A stretch of DNA of 64,000 nucleotides, taken from NCBI GenBank assembly GCA_021324935.1, contig JAJPIE010000038.1, forward strand, positions 37,138-101,137, given 5' to 3'. The notes beneath the pieces were generated by a model that saw only the letters and a list, made by a program, of their open reading frames with translations, was not told where the DNA came from and did no database searches. The position numbers and the translations under genes are program-made. Each line of letters opens with the position of its first letter. Position 1 is the first letter of the stretch. Source of the stretch: Acidobacteriota bacterium (GTDB lineage: Bacteria > Acidobacteriota > Terriglobia > Acidiferrales > UBA7541). Below are positions 1 through 9,336 of this stretch, piece after piece.

Positions 1-939
1 GTGGGTGGCGTCGGTGAAGGAGATGCGAACCTTCACGGTGGCTTTTTGGCGATCGGCGGTGGGGATGACGGTGCGAACCTTGGCGGGAATTTGCCAGTCG
101 GGATAAGCGTCAAGAACGGCGGTGACGGGCTGATCCTGCTGGACACGGGCGATGTAGGCTTCGCTGACGTCGACTTCGATTTCGTTGGAGTGGAGATCCA
201 CGATGGTGGCGATGCCGGTGCGTGTGAAGCCGCCGCCGGCGGAAACGGGCGAGACCATTTCGCCGACCTGGGCGTCTTTGGAGACCACGATGCCCGCGAA
301 GGGAGCGCGGATGGTGCAATTGTCCACGGCTTGCTGCTGCTCGCGAATGCGAGCATCGGCGGCAAGCACCTGCTGCTTGGCCAAGGCAATTTTGGCGCGC
401 AGGCTGTCGGCGTTCATGGTGGCGGAGTCGAGGGCTTGCTGGGTGGAAACGCCGTCTTTGACGAGTTGCTGCGTGCGGTGGAGTTCAATTTCGGCGTTTT
501 TCAACTGGACTTCGTAGTCGGCGATGGCGGCTTGGGAAGAGTCGCGATCGGCCTTGGCGGAATCGAGAGCGCGGCGGGCATCGGAGTCGTCGAGGGTGGC
601 AAGGAGCTGGCCTTCGGAGACGCGGGTGCCTTCGTCGAAAAGGACGCTGGTGACGCGGCCGGTGATTTTGGCGGCGATGGTGGCGCGACGGCGAGGAGTG
701 ATGTAGCCGCTGGCGTTGAGGATGCCAGCTGGGCCGGTGGCGGGCTTCTGAGCCGCAACGACTTCCACCTCGGGCCGGCGCTCGCGAAGGGCGAAAGCGG
801 CAACAGCGACCAGAGTGAGCGCAATCGCACCGAGGAGGAACCAGAGCCAGCGGAAGCTGGAGCGGGTAGCGTTGCGCTTGTGATCGCTGATGCGCAGCGA
901 GGACAAGTCCGGCTTTGCGGTTTGTGGTGGTGTCGCCAT
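1..939 (-). CDS. HlyD-family periplasmic adaptor of an RND/ABC efflux system (3' end missing)
   Basis: The minus strand is open from an ATG at 939 to the window edge, giving the first 313 residues. AAGGAG lies about 10 bases before the ATG. After a short cytoplasmic stretch there is one membrane anchor (about residues 30-50), then a biotinyl-lipoyl-like half (NASGYITPRRRATI, followed by GRVTSVLFDEGTRV), a long Ala/Gln-rich coiled-coil hairpin (about 115-215), the second lipoyl half (CTIRAPFAGIVVSKDAQVGE) and the start of the beta-barrel. This order is that of membrane fusion proteins, which bridge an inner-membrane pump and an outer-membrane channel. The pump gene is presumably beyond the window. 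A 318-codon frame on the plus strand over the same bases is Gly/Asp-rich and looks like a mirror of this gene. The substrate cannot be told. Confidence 0.9.
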   Translation of the reverse strand, partial: MATPPQTAKPDLSSLRISDHKRNATRSSFRWLWFLLGAIALTLVAVAAFALRERRPEVEVVAAQKPATGPAGILNASGYITPRRRATIAAKITGRVTSVLFDEGTRVSEGQLLATLDDSDARRALDSAKADRDSSQAAIADYEVQLKNAEIELHRTQQLVKDGVSTQQALDSATMNADSLRAKIALAKQQVLAADARIREQQQAVDNCTIRAPFAGIVVSKDAQVGEMVSPVSAGGGFTRTGIATIVDLHSNEIEVDVSEAYIARVQQDQPVTAVLDAYPDWQIPAKVRTVIPTADRQKATVKVRISFTDATH

Positions 940-1084
940 GCGGCGGCATCTCCTTGATTTTAGAAGGCTCTAAATTCGGATACGCACCCGGGAACCTAAG
1001 AGTTTCGATGAGAGAGGAGCGGAATCGTTACCTATTTTAACGGGAGTGAGGGCGTTTGGGGAGAGAAAAGGAAACGGGAAACGG

Positions 1085-1720
1085 TCAGGCGCGGAAGCCG
1101 TGGTAGAAGAACTGGCCGAGGCCGATGGTAAAGAGGAAGTCACCGAAAATGGCGTGATCGAGGCAGGCGAGGAGGAGGGAGCCGGAGGCTTGGTAGGTGC
1201 AGGAGAAAAGCAATCCGCCGATGACGCAAAGGGCGACGGCGAGCCAGTTGCGGAAGATGATGTGGACGAAGCCGAAGGCGAGGGAGCTGGCGAAGAGCAT
1301 GCCCGAGCCGGAGCCGAAAAGAGGCTGGTAGCGATGGAAAAAGAAGGCGCGAAAGAAGAGCTCCTGCGGATAGACGGAGATCAGAGGGTAGAGAAAGAAA
1401 ATCGCGAGCCAAAGGTAAGGCGAGCGTTTGATGAGAGAGAAAAGCAGCTCAGGAGCGAAAAAACGGACGGCGAGCGAGAGAAATACGAGGCAAATGACGT
1501 CGCGCATGAGAATGGCAGCAAGAAACGGGCGGTAGTTGCCCCAGGAGAGGAGTTGGCGGAGGGGAAAAGTGACGTCGGAGCGGAGAAGGAGGAAAGCGAC
1601 GAGCGCGGCCGCCAGGAGAAAAGGGATCGGAAGATTGGGGAGGCGGCGGTAATAGATCAGAAGCGGCAGACCGCAAAAGACGGCGAGAAATTCGAAAGCG
1701 AGAAAGGCGACACGAGGCAT
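1085..1720 (-). CDS. CPBP-family intramembrane metalloprotease
   Basis: This 211-residue, very hydrophobic protein has about six membrane spans. It carries the three CPBP (Abi/CAAX protease-like) signatures: PQELFFRAFFFHR (about 118-130), FGFVHI (about 149-154) and HAIFGD (about 188-193). The first motif has Gln-Glu rather than the usual Glu-Glu pair, a known variant of the family. These enzymes cut within membranes; in bacteria many serve as bacteriocin self-immunity or protein-processing factors, and the substrate here is unknown. The gene starts 20 bases after the stop of the upstream kinase-like gene and is probably the last gene of that unit. No good Shine-Dalgarno precedes the ATG, so translation may be coupled to the upstream gene. 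Family assignment is solid; the role is open. Confidence 0.85.
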   Translation of the reverse strand: MPRVAFLAFEFLAVFCGLPLLIYYRRLPNLPIPFLLAAALVAFLLLRSDVTFPLRQLLSWGNYRPFLAAILMRDVICLVFLSLAVRFFAPELLFSLIKRSPYLWLAIFFLYPLISVYPQELFFRAFFFHRYQPLFGSGSGMLFASSLAFGFVHIIFRNWLAVALCVIGGLLFSCTYQASGSLLLACLDHAIFGDFLFTIGLGQFFYHGFRA

Positions 1721-1740
1721 AGAGAGACCGGCGCGCGGGG

Positions 1741-3048
1741 TCAGGAGTCCGCGGGCTTGCCGGTAAGGGTAGGATGCGGCGCATCCGGATTGCGTAGCGT
1801 ATTGCGGAGGCTGTTGACGGCGGACTGGGCGCGGTGGACCTGTTTTTGGATGATGAGTGCGCTTTCGCGGTCGGAGGGGGAGAGCGAGGGCAGGTCGGCG
1901 AGAAGCTCCGAATAGCCAAGAATGGCGGTAAGGGGATTGCTGATTTCGTGCGCGGCACCGGCGGCCAGACGGCCCAAAGCGGTGAGCTTTTCGGCGTGGG
2001 TCACCTGGGCTTGCACAGATCGCAGATTTTCAAGGGAAGCCTGGGAGAGCCGCACCAGATGGGAGAGCTCGCGGGCAAGAAGCGTGAGCTTCCGGAAGAC
2101 GAGCGCACTGAGCAACAGCATGGCGCCAAAGACGAGGCGAAGGCGGAAGCGCGCGACGTCCGCGGGAACGTTCTTTTCGATGGTACCGAGAATCGCGATG
2201 ATGGGGAGGGAAAGGATGGCGAGCATGGCGATGCGAGCGGTCCAGAGGCTCTGATTGAGTTCGCGGTTGGGAGTTTTGTCCTCGAAGGGCTCCAGAGAGG
2301 GGCCGAGGGAGGCGATGATGGTGAACAGCACGAGAGAAAGAAGAAAGGGAGTGTCGAAGAAGCTGCTGGCGTAATAGAGGCCTTTGTCGATGGCGACGCT
2401 GAGGAGCAGATTGCCAACGGCAATGAGCACGAAGATGAGAATGCAGGCACCATAGAAAGCTCGCCAGAACGCGCTGCTACGCTTCCAGACAACCGCCAGA
2501 ACCATGATGATCACAAGGTGCTGGATGAGAGCGAGCAGGTAATAGGCGGGATTGTATTTGGAGAAGTCCTGAATGACGGACTGCCAAGGAAGCGCGAAAT
2601 AGCCGTAGAGGGCCAGCCACCAGAACATGAGCAGGGCAAAATCGACATTGCGGAGACGGATGTCGCGGCCGGCGGACGCGGAATGGGGCCGCAGGGCAAA
2701 AGCGGAGAGAAAGAAGACGTGCGCAAGGAGAAAGAAGACGTCGCCGAGGACCGGGGAAGGATTGGAATGGCGGCGCAGAGAGTCGTAGTAAAACCAATAG
2801 CATTCGGAGAGAAACATCTGGAAAAAGCCAGCGGCCATCAGCTTCCAGAACAAAGGAAGCAAACCACGATGGATGCGGAAGTTCTCCCGGACGGCGAGGA
2901 TCGCGAGGATCAGAAGGACGCAAGGAAGCGCATCGCCAAAAAGGGTCAGGCCGAAGGAAGGCTTAAACGTGGCGCCGACAACGAGATGAAGCACGAAGAC
3001 CGCAGAAGCGATGGCCATCAGGCGCTTCTGGCGGGGCTGAAGGCTCAT
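1741..3048 (-). CDS. Membrane sensor protein with histidine-kinase H-box but no ATPase domain
   Basis: The 435-residue product has seven or eight membrane spans (about 10-320), then a short linker and a canonical dimerisation/phospho-acceptor (HisKA) region: EKLTALGRLAAGAAHEISNP with the phospho-His at residue 367. The protein ends about 60 residues after that His. No N-box, G1 or G2 of a HATPase domain is present, and the next gene (1720) is unrelated, so the catalytic domain is absent rather than merely shifted out of frame. The membrane part resembles that of the upstream gene (3045-4904), which has the ATPase domain but Asn at the matching His position. The two genes overlap by ATGA (3045-3048), which suggests coupled translation. 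The likely role is a phospho-acceptor subunit of a two-protein kinase; that is inference. Confidence 0.85.
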   Translation of the reverse strand: MSLQPRQKRLMAIASAVFVLHLVVGATFKPSFGLTLFGDALPCVLLILAILAVRENFRIHRGLLPLFWKLMAAGFFQMFLSECYWFYYDSLRRHSNPSPVLGDVFFLLAHVFFLSAFALRPHSASAGRDIRLRNVDFALLMFWWLALYGYFALPWQSVIQDFSKYNPAYYLLALIQHLVIIMVLAVVWKRSSAFWRAFYGACILIFVLIAVGNLLLSVAIDKGLYYASSFFDTPFLLSLVLFTIIASLGPSLEPFEDKTPNRELNQSLWTARIAMLAILSLPIIAILGTIEKNVPADVARFRLRLVFGAMLLLSALVFRKLTLLARELSHLVRLSQASLENLRSVQAQVTHAEKLTALGRLAAGAAHEISNPLTAILGYSELLADLPSLSPSDRESALIIQKQVHRAQSAVNSLRNTLRNPDAPHPTLTGKPADS

Positions 3049-4904
3049 CGGGCATTCTCCGCAGCCAGCAGCAAGGACTCACGGGCAGAGGAGTCGGCGG
3101 AAACGGCGGCCGGAAGGAAGATAGTGAAGTAGGCGCCGCCTTCGATGCGGTTGCCGCAGGAGATATCGCCACTGTGCTGGCGAATAATGCCGTAGCACGT
3201 GCTGAGTCCCATGCCAGTTCCCTTCCCTACAGGCTTGGTGGTGAAGAATGGCTCGAAGACGCGTTCGGGCTGGGAGATGCCGGGGCCGCTGTCCGAGAAT
3301 TGCACGCAGACCTGAGGATGGCAGGGGCGGATGGAAATCTGAAGATCGCCGCCACCGACTTCCTGCAAGGCGTCGATGGCGTTGGCAATGATCTGAAGAA
3401 AGACATGGAGTAATTGGCTGGAATCCGCAAGGACAGGCGGGCAGGAAGGATCTTCTTGAAGTTCGAAGTTGAGATTGGGGAGTTTGCCGATGCGGCTGAG
3501 ATGAAGGGCGGTTTCGAGCAGAGGCTTCAGCTCGACTGGAGCGAGTTGCAGGGGAGTTTCCTGGGCGAAGCGCTGCATGTTTTCAGCGAGTGAGTCCGTG
3601 CGCTGGGCATACTGGCCGATTTTGGAGGCCAGAGAGCCGGTGCGGGAGTCGGCGGGGGAGCGAGAGGTGATAAGAGCGGATTGCTCGCGGATGCGAGTCA
3701 TGGCGTCGCTAATGTGGTTGGCGACGTTGGCAACGAGTTCGCCGAGCGTGGCGAGCTTTTCGCTTTGCACCAGGTGATGCTTGAAGCGGTCGATGCTGGA
3801 ATAGGTGTGCGAGAGGTGGCGCAGCGAGCCGAAAAGGCTGACGCTGAGGAGATCCTGCTTGATGGAAAGGAGCAGGGTGAGAAGGAAGATGGTGCCGAGT
3901 GTGAGGTCGAGCCGGAAAGTAAAGAGGCGGTCAGCGTTGGATTGCGTGGTAAGGAGCCACAGGCCAATGGCAGGCGTGGAAATGGTGACCAACATGGCCA
4001 GGTGGGAAGGGAGAAAGTGGAGCTGGCGGCCAGGGAGGGCTTCGGTTGAGCTGGAGGCGGAGTCTGCTTCGCCTGAGGGAAGCAGAGCCCGCCCCGACAA
4101 GCAAAGCCAGACGAAGCCAGCCATGCCGGAAACAAGCGGAATGTCGTAGAAAGATCCAGTGTAGTAGCGGCCCAGATCGATGACGACATCGTTGAGGCTG
4201 GAAGCAATTCCATAGGAAAGAGCGGACAAAAACAGGATTCCGAAAATGGGGCGCCAGCGGCCGGACGACTTGAAGAAGGTCAAGCCGGAGACGAAGACAA
4301 ACAGAAAATCGCCCACAGAATCCGCGACATTGAATCGAGAGTTATAAAGATTGAGCGGGCCGGGAACGAGGCGATAGCTATAGACAAAAAAAGCAAAGAG
4401 ATAGAGGGAATAGAGAATGAGGATAAAAAGATCGAGGAGGCCAAAAGCACGAAAACGGGAGTCCTGGGTCTTGTGCGGCTCCACAAGGGGCGCGGCCGTG
4501 AGGGGGACAAGCTTGGCAATGAGTAGAAAATCGGCGAGAGGGGAATCGGGAACCTGCATGTGGAACGCGAGTTCGTAGATGGACCAAACGACCTGGCTGG
4601 CAAACCAGATTGAAGCCCCCGAAAAGATCATCATCCAGAAGCCCCGGACGTGGGCGTGGGAGCGAAGCATGTTCTGGAAGGAGAGAATCGCGAAGGCGGC
4701 CAACAACGCGGTCTGCAGGGTATCGCCAATCCAGGCGAGGGAGTAGCTTTTCGGCAGGGCGACAGCACAGCAAAGGGTGAAGACCGCGACCGCCAGGGTG
4801 AGAAACAAACCCAGCCGAGAAAACGCGGCAGGTGGCTCTCCGACCGGGGCAGAGTTCGCTGGTTTTGTACCGTTGCTCATCATCAGTGGACCGAGAAAGA
4901 GCAC
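3045..4904 (-). CDS. Membrane sensor histidine kinase with HATPase domain but altered H-box
   Basis: The product is up to 619 residues. It has about eight membrane spans (30-350) and a HisKA-like segment (SEKLATLGELVANVANHISD). Aligned with the downstream paralogue, the phospho-His position is Asn396 and His397 falls where Glu normally sits. A complete HATPase_c domain follows: N-box around Asn508 (IIANAIDAL), G1 DSGPGI at 538-543 and G2 GKGTGMGL at 560-567. The ATP-binding half therefore looks functional while the acceptor site is degenerate. The start shown is a GTG with a poor ribosome site; ATG codons at 4883 and 4880 are alternatives and remove only seven or eight residues. It is the first gene of a unit with 1741-3048 and the CPBP gene, and diverges from the formate dehydrogenase operon. 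Confidence 0.85.
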   Translation of the reverse strand: MLFLGPLMMSNGTKPANSAPVGEPPAAFSRLGLFLTLAVAVFTLCCAVALPKSYSLAWIGDTLQTALLAAFAILSFQNMLRSHAHVRGFWMMIFSGASIWFASQVVWSIYELAFHMQVPDSPLADFLLIAKLVPLTAAPLVEPHKTQDSRFRAFGLLDLFILILYSLYLFAFFVYSYRLVPGPLNLYNSRFNVADSVGDFLFVFVSGLTFFKSSGRWRPIFGILFLSALSYGIASSLNDVVIDLGRYYTGSFYDIPLVSGMAGFVWLCLSGRALLPSGEADSASSSTEALPGRQLHFLPSHLAMLVTISTPAIGLWLLTTQSNADRLFTFRLDLTLGTIFLLTLLLSIKQDLLSVSLFGSLRHLSHTYSSIDRFKHHLVQSEKLATLGELVANVANHISDAMTRIREQSALITSRSPADSRTGSLASKIGQYAQRTDSLAENMQRFAQETPLQLAPVELKPLLETALHLSRIGKLPNLNFELQEDPSCPPVLADSSQLLHVFLQIIANAIDALQEVGGGDLQISIRPCHPQVCVQFSDSGPGISQPERVFEPFFTTKPVGKGTGMGLSTCYGIIRQHSGDISCGNRIEGGAYFTIFLPAAVSADSSARESLLLAAENAR

Positions 4905-5022
4905 ACCTATTCACCGGGGCGTGGCGAGGAGAAACACGACCCTCGACGAGGCAGCCGGATCGGAGGATAAAGTCCGGCTTTGACCATTTTTGGGCAGATC
5001 GAGGAAAAAGCGCAGGGAAACT

Positions 5023-5036
5023 TGCACCGGTGTGCA
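5023..5036. promoter_or_regulatory. Candidate operator dyad TGCAC-N4-GTGCA
   Basis: A perfect 5-base inverted repeat (TGCAC CGGT GTGCA) lies 119 bases upstream of the kinase gene and about 180 bases upstream of the formate dehydrogenase promoter. Its size and symmetry fit a dimeric helix-turn-helix regulator. No regulator can be assigned from sequence alone, and a dyad of this size could occur by chance. Confidence 0.25.
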
Positions 5037-5216
5037 GCGAAGGTTACGCGGGTGAAAGAGAACAGAAAGAGGATCGCCGAGGGGCTTCTAGCTGTTCGAT
5101 AAGCGGCCGTTCACAGTGAATTCATCAAACTTTAAACTATAAAATTTTTGAAACAGATATTGAATGCAGTACATCGAAATGACGGCCTAAATCCGCAGAG
5201 CGGAGAGGATTTTGTC

Positions 5217-5245
5217 TTGACACGTGGCTGAGGAAGAAATATGAC
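5217..5245 (+). promoter_or_regulatory. Sigma70-like promoter of the formate dehydrogenase operon
   Basis: TTGACA (5217-5222) is followed after 17 bases by TATGAC (5240-5245). The -35 is perfect and the -10 matches four of six consensus positions. The predicted start, near 5252, would leave a leader of about 40 bases before the ATG at 5292. The ribosome site (AGGGGG at 5281-5286) is modest. Confidence 0.55.
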
Positions 5246-5291
5246 TTAGGGGCCGCGCTTATGCTCCAGTGGTCCTACTCAGGGGGTCCCC

Positions 5292-8200
5292 ATGGACGCT
5301 TCACGCCGAGATTTTCTTAAAGTCGCAACAGTAGGTGGAACAGCCGCCGCGTTGTTTGGCTTCGACTTGAAGCCGGCTTACGCGGAGCTTCGCCGATTGA
5401 AGATCGCGCGAGCCAGCGAGACGCGCTCGACGTGTCCTTATTGTTCGGTAAGTTGCGGAGTGATCATCTACACGTTGGGGGACGGGGCGAAAAACGTCAC
5501 GAAGCAGGTGGTCCACGTGGAAGGCGACCCGGATCATCCCATCAATCGCGGGACGCTGTGCCCCAAGGGCGCTTCGCTGCAACAAGACATCCTGAATGAG
5601 CGGCGGCTGCTGAAGCCGCAGGTGAGGCGGCCGGGGGGAACGGACTGGGAAGACATCAGTTGGGAGCAGGCCATCGGGGAAATCGCGCAAAAGGTGAAGA
5701 AGACGCGCGACGATACGTTTATTGAGACCGACGCGGCCGGGAATAAGGTGAACCGCTGCGAATCGATCGCGTTCACGGGGGGCTGCACGGACACCAACGA
5801 GTTCAATTACCTGGTGGTGAAAGCAATGCGGGCGCTGGGGGTGGTGCATATAGAAAACCAGGCCAGAGTTTGACACGGCCCGACGGTCTCAAGTTTGGGA
5901 CCAACGTTTGGACGGGGCGCGATGACGAACGGCTGGGTGGATATCAAGAATGCCGACATGATCCTGGTGATGGGGGGCAACCCGGCGGAGAATCACCCGT
6001 GCGGGTTCAAGTGGGTGATCGAGGCGAAACGCAACCGGAACGCAAAGTTGATCGTGGTGGATCCGCGGTTCACGCGGACGGCATCGGTTTCCGACTTTTT
6101 CGCGCAGATACGGGTGGGGACGGATATTGCGTTTCTGGGGGGATTGATCCGCTACCTGATCGAGAACCAGAGATACAACAAAGAATACCTGGTCAACTTC
6201 ACGAACGCGGGATTCATCGTCGACAAGGAATTCAAGCTGCCGGAAGACGAAGGCGTGTTTTCGGGCTTCGACGAGAAGAGCCTCAGCTACAACCGCGCGA
6301 CGTGGAATTACGAAGGAAGCGGGGGCAAACCGGCTGCGGCAAAGCCCGGCCAGCCGGCTGGCTTGCCGGGGCTGCCCGAGCGAGTGGATTTCGACCCGAC
6401 GCTGCAGAATCCGCGGTGCGTATTCCAGCTCTTGAAGGCCCATTATTCGCGGTACACACCGGAGATGGTGGAACGGGTCACGGGCATTCCCAGGGAAAAA
6501 TACTTGCAAGCGTGCGACCTGTTCACATCCATCCGCAAGGACGGAGATACCAAGAAGGTAGCCACGGTTATCTATGCGCTGGGGTGGACTCAGCACAGCT
6601 TCGGGACGCAGAACATCCGCACCGCGGCGATGATTCAATTGCTGATGGGCAACGTGGGGCGGGCAGGAGGCGGAGTGAACGCGCTGCGCGGGCACTCGAA
6701 TATTCAAGGCGCGACCGACATGGCGGGAATTTTCGACAACCTGCCGGGATACCTGAAGGTTCCCATCCCGGCGGACGGCTCGTTCGAGGGGTGGATGAAG
6801 CGGATTACGCCGACGCCATCCAAGCCGGGCGATTGGGCGTCGTTCAATTACTGGTCGAACACGCCGAAGTTCGCGGTGAGCCTGATGAAGGCGTTTTACG
6901 GAGACGCGGCGACCAAACAGAACGAGTGGGCCTACGACTACCTGCCGAAGGTGGACCGCAACTATTCCTGGGTGAACATCTGGGACAACATGTACAACGG
7001 CGTGGTGAAAGGTTTATTTGCTTTCGGGATGAACGGGGTGATGATCGGGCCCGATTCGAACAAGAACATCGACGCGCTGAAGAAAGCGGACTGGGTGGTG
7101 GTGGGAGAGATTTATCCGGACGAGACCAGCGAATTCTGGAGATCTCCGGGAATCACGCAGGAGGAGATGAAGAAAATCCAGACCACGGTGTACCGGCTGC
7201 CCTGCGCGGGATTCGCGGAAAAAGACGGGTCGTTCACCAATTCCGCCCGATGGCTGCAATGGAAGAATGCGGCGTTGCCGATTCCGCCCGGCTGCCGGAG
7301 CGACCAAGGGATCGTGGCGCAAATATTCCTGAAGACGCGCGAGCTCTATCAGAAGGAAGGCGGGAAGTTCCCGGACCCGATCCTGAAACTGACCTGGGCG
7401 TATACGAATCCCTCGGATCCGTCACTGGCTGAAGTGCTGAAGGAAATCAATGGGAAGACATTCGCGGACGCCGAAGATCCGGCAACGAAGCAGCAGATAA
7501 AAGCGGGGCAGCAGGTGCCGTCGTTTGCCTGGCTGAAAGACGATGGGACGACCAGCAGCGGCAACTGGATTTACTGCGGGGCGTACACGGAAGCGGGCAA
7601 TCTGACGATGAGGCGTGACCCGGCCGATCCCTCCGGGCTAGGCGTGCATCCGAACTGGGCGTGGTCCTGGCCGGTAAACCGCCGGGTGCTGTATAACCGG
7701 GCGTCGTGCAACGTGGACGGAAAACCGTGGGATGCGACGCGCAAGCAGGTGTGGTGGAACGAAGGGACGCAGAAGTGGGCAGGCGTGGATGTGCCGGACT
7801 TTAAGGCGGACTCGCACCCGAAGGATCACATGGGGCCGTTCATTATGAATCCGGAAGGCGTGGGCCGCATTTTCGGGCCGCTGGGCGCGTTCGCGGACGG
7901 CCCATTTCCGACGTTCTACGAGCCGGTGGAAAGCCCGGTGGAAAACAACCTGCTGCATCCGAAGCAGAGGCACAGCCCGGTGGTGCGGCGGTACAAGACG
8001 CCGGACGACAAGTATGGTTCGGTGAAGGACGGATACACGGTGATTTGCACGACGTATCGCCTGACCGAGCATTATCACTATTGGACAAAGAACAATCCGA
8101 TGAACGTGCAACTGGTGCCGGAACCTTTCGTGGAGATTTCCGAAGAGATGGCCGCGGAAATGGGATTGCAGGGCGGGGAGCGGATCAAGGTCTCGAGCGC

Positions 8201-8435
8201 GCGCGGGGCGTACATTGCCAAGGCGATGGTGACCAAGCGCATCAAAGCCATGACGATTGACGGCAAGAAAACCTACCAGATCGGCATTCCGATTCACTGG
8301 GGCTATCGCGGGATCGCGGAAGACGAGGGGAAGACGGCGAAGACGCCGGTGAACCTGCTGAGCCCGACAGTGGTCGATCCAAACGCCTACACACCAGAGT
8401 TCAAGGGATTCCTGGTGAAGGTCGAGAAAGCGTAG
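5292..8435 (+). CDS. fdnG: Formate dehydrogenase-N type alpha subunit, selenocysteine-containing
   Basis: This is the molybdopterin-guanine-dinucleotide catalytic subunit that oxidises formate to CO2 in the periplasm. Read through the in-frame TGA at 5871-5873 it is one 1047-residue protein, close to the length of Escherichia coli FdnG. It begins with a twin-arginine signal (SRRDFLK), then the [4Fe-4S] ligands Cys48, Cys51, Cys55 and Cys90. The TGA is codon 194, in the context NQARV-U-HGPTV, which matches the selenocysteine site of E. coli FdnG. The frame continues without a break to 8435. Automatic calling splits it into a 193-residue piece ending at the TGA and an 846-residue piece beginning at a TTG at 5895; that split is an artefact. 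It leads the fdnGHI-fdhE operon. selA, selB and selC are not in the window but must exist for this gene to work. Confidence 0.95.
5871..5902 (+). promoter_or_regulatory. UGA selenocysteine codon with downstream SECIS-like hairpin
   Basis: Directly after the UGA, GGTCTC (5885-5890) and GGGACC (5897-5902) form a six-pair stem, with one U-G pair, closing a six-base loop AAGTTT. The loop starts 17 bases after the UGA and contains a GU pair, as the SelB-binding hairpins of E. coli fdhF and fdnG do. The flanking codons encode HGPTVSSLGPTFGRG, conserved in the family, so hairpin and protein sequence are both kept. Confidence 0.8.
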
Positions 8436-8445
8436 GAAGGCCGCC

Positions 8446-9336
8446 ATGAGCCAAGCGACACTACGCATACAGAAGATTTCGGCGCACTCGGGAACGGTGC
8501 CGGGCGAGGACACGCAGCGGCAATATCAGGTGTGCAAGCTGGTGGACACGACGACGTGCATCGGCTGCAAGGCCTGCGAAGTGGCGTGCGTGGAATGGAA
8601 TGACATGCCGTTTTCGCCGACGGCATTCGGCAATACGTACCAGACGATGCCGGAAACGCGGTGGAACTACTGGAACCTGATCCTGTTCAACGAGCACGAG
8701 CGGGAAGACGGCACGCTGCAATGGCTGATGCGCAAGCATCAGTGCATGCACTGCGCGGAGCCGGGATGCCTGGAAGCGTGCCCGGCCGACGGCGCGATTG
8801 TGCAATACACCAACGGCATCGTGGACTTCCAGCAAGCGAACTGCATCGGCTGCGGCTACTGCATCACCGGCTGCCCATTCAATATTCCAAAGTTCAACAA
8901 CGTGACGAAGCGGATGTACAAGTGCTCGCTGTGCGCGGATCGCGTTAGCGAAGGGCTGGAGCCGGCGTGCATCAAATCCTGCCCGACGGGCTGCCTGCAC
9001 TTTGGGAGCAAGGACGACATGACGGAATTGGCGGGTATTCGCGCGAAGCAGTTGCGGGATCACTACGGCTACGACAAGGCCGGGGTTTATGATCCCCCGG
9101 GCGTCGGAGGCACGGGGGTGATTTACGTGCTGCACGACGCGACGCAGCCGGAACTTTACGGAGGGTTGCCGAGCAATCCGTCAATTCCGCTGGCGGTGAA
9201 ATTCTGGAAGCACCCACTCAAGTGGCTGGGGAACATTGCCATGGTCGGCGGGTTGATTGGGCTGTTCGTGCACTACCTGAAGTTTGGACCCAAGGCGCGT
9301 GAAGAGGCCGATCTGGCTCCGAAGGGGGGCGCATGA
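8446..9336 (+). CDS. fdnH: Formate dehydrogenase beta subunit (four [4Fe-4S] clusters)
   Basis: This 296-residue electron-transfer subunit carries electrons from the catalytic subunit to the membrane cytochrome. Four ferredoxin-type Cys groups are visible: CIGCKACEVAC, CMHCAEPGCLEAC, CIGCGYCITGCPFNIPKF and CSLCADR with CIKSCPTGC. A single membrane anchor lies near the C-terminus (about 263-283), as in FdnH and FdoH. There is no signal peptide of its own, so it is probably exported with the alpha subunit by the Tat system, as known for this family. It begins 10 bases after the alpha stop with GGAAGG as ribosome site, and its stop overlaps the next start (ATGA, 9333-9336). Confidence 0.95.
   Translation: MSQATLRIQKISAHSGTVPGEDTQRQYQVCKLVDTTTCIGCKACEVACVEWNDMPFSPTAFGNTYQTMPETRWNYWNLILFNEHEREDGTLQWLMRKHQCMHCAEPGCLEACPADGAIVQYTNGIVDFQQANCIGCGYCITGCPFNIPKFNNVTKRMYKCSLCADRVSEGLEPACIKSCPTGCLHFGSKDDMTELAGIRAKQLRDHYGYDKAGVYDPPGVGGTGVIYVLHDATQPELYGGLPSNPSIPLAVKFWKHPLKWLGNIAMVGGLIGLFVHYLKFGPKAREEADLAPKGGA

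Larger units (their letters stand above)
4905..5291. other. Divergent intergenic region between kinase unit and formate dehydrogenase operon
   Basis: This 387-base gap separates two divergent units. Its right half is AT-rich (about 5115-5165), unlike the surrounding DNA. It holds a 14-base dyad at 5023-5036 and a sigma70-like promoter at 5217-5245, each listed separately. Short open frames here lack ribosome sites and protein-like composition and are not called. Confidence 0.5.

Noticed and set aside
1..957. 318-codon plus-strand frame over the efflux adaptor
   Set aside because: Gly/Asp-rich, no domain sense; the minus strand encodes a clear HlyD-family protein.
1046..3132. Two long plus-strand frames (289 and 432 codons) over the CPBP and kinase genes
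   Set aside because: Very charged, repetitive composition typical of antisense to membrane proteins.
5870..7432. 520-codon plus-strand frame inside fdnG
   Set aside because: Out of frame with the conserved formate dehydrogenase and Arg/Gly-rich; a mirror frame of high-GC DNA.
5895..8435. Separate gene starting at TTG 5895
   Set aside because: In frame with the 5292 gene across a UGA in selenocysteine context; TTG lies inside the SECIS-like hairpin.
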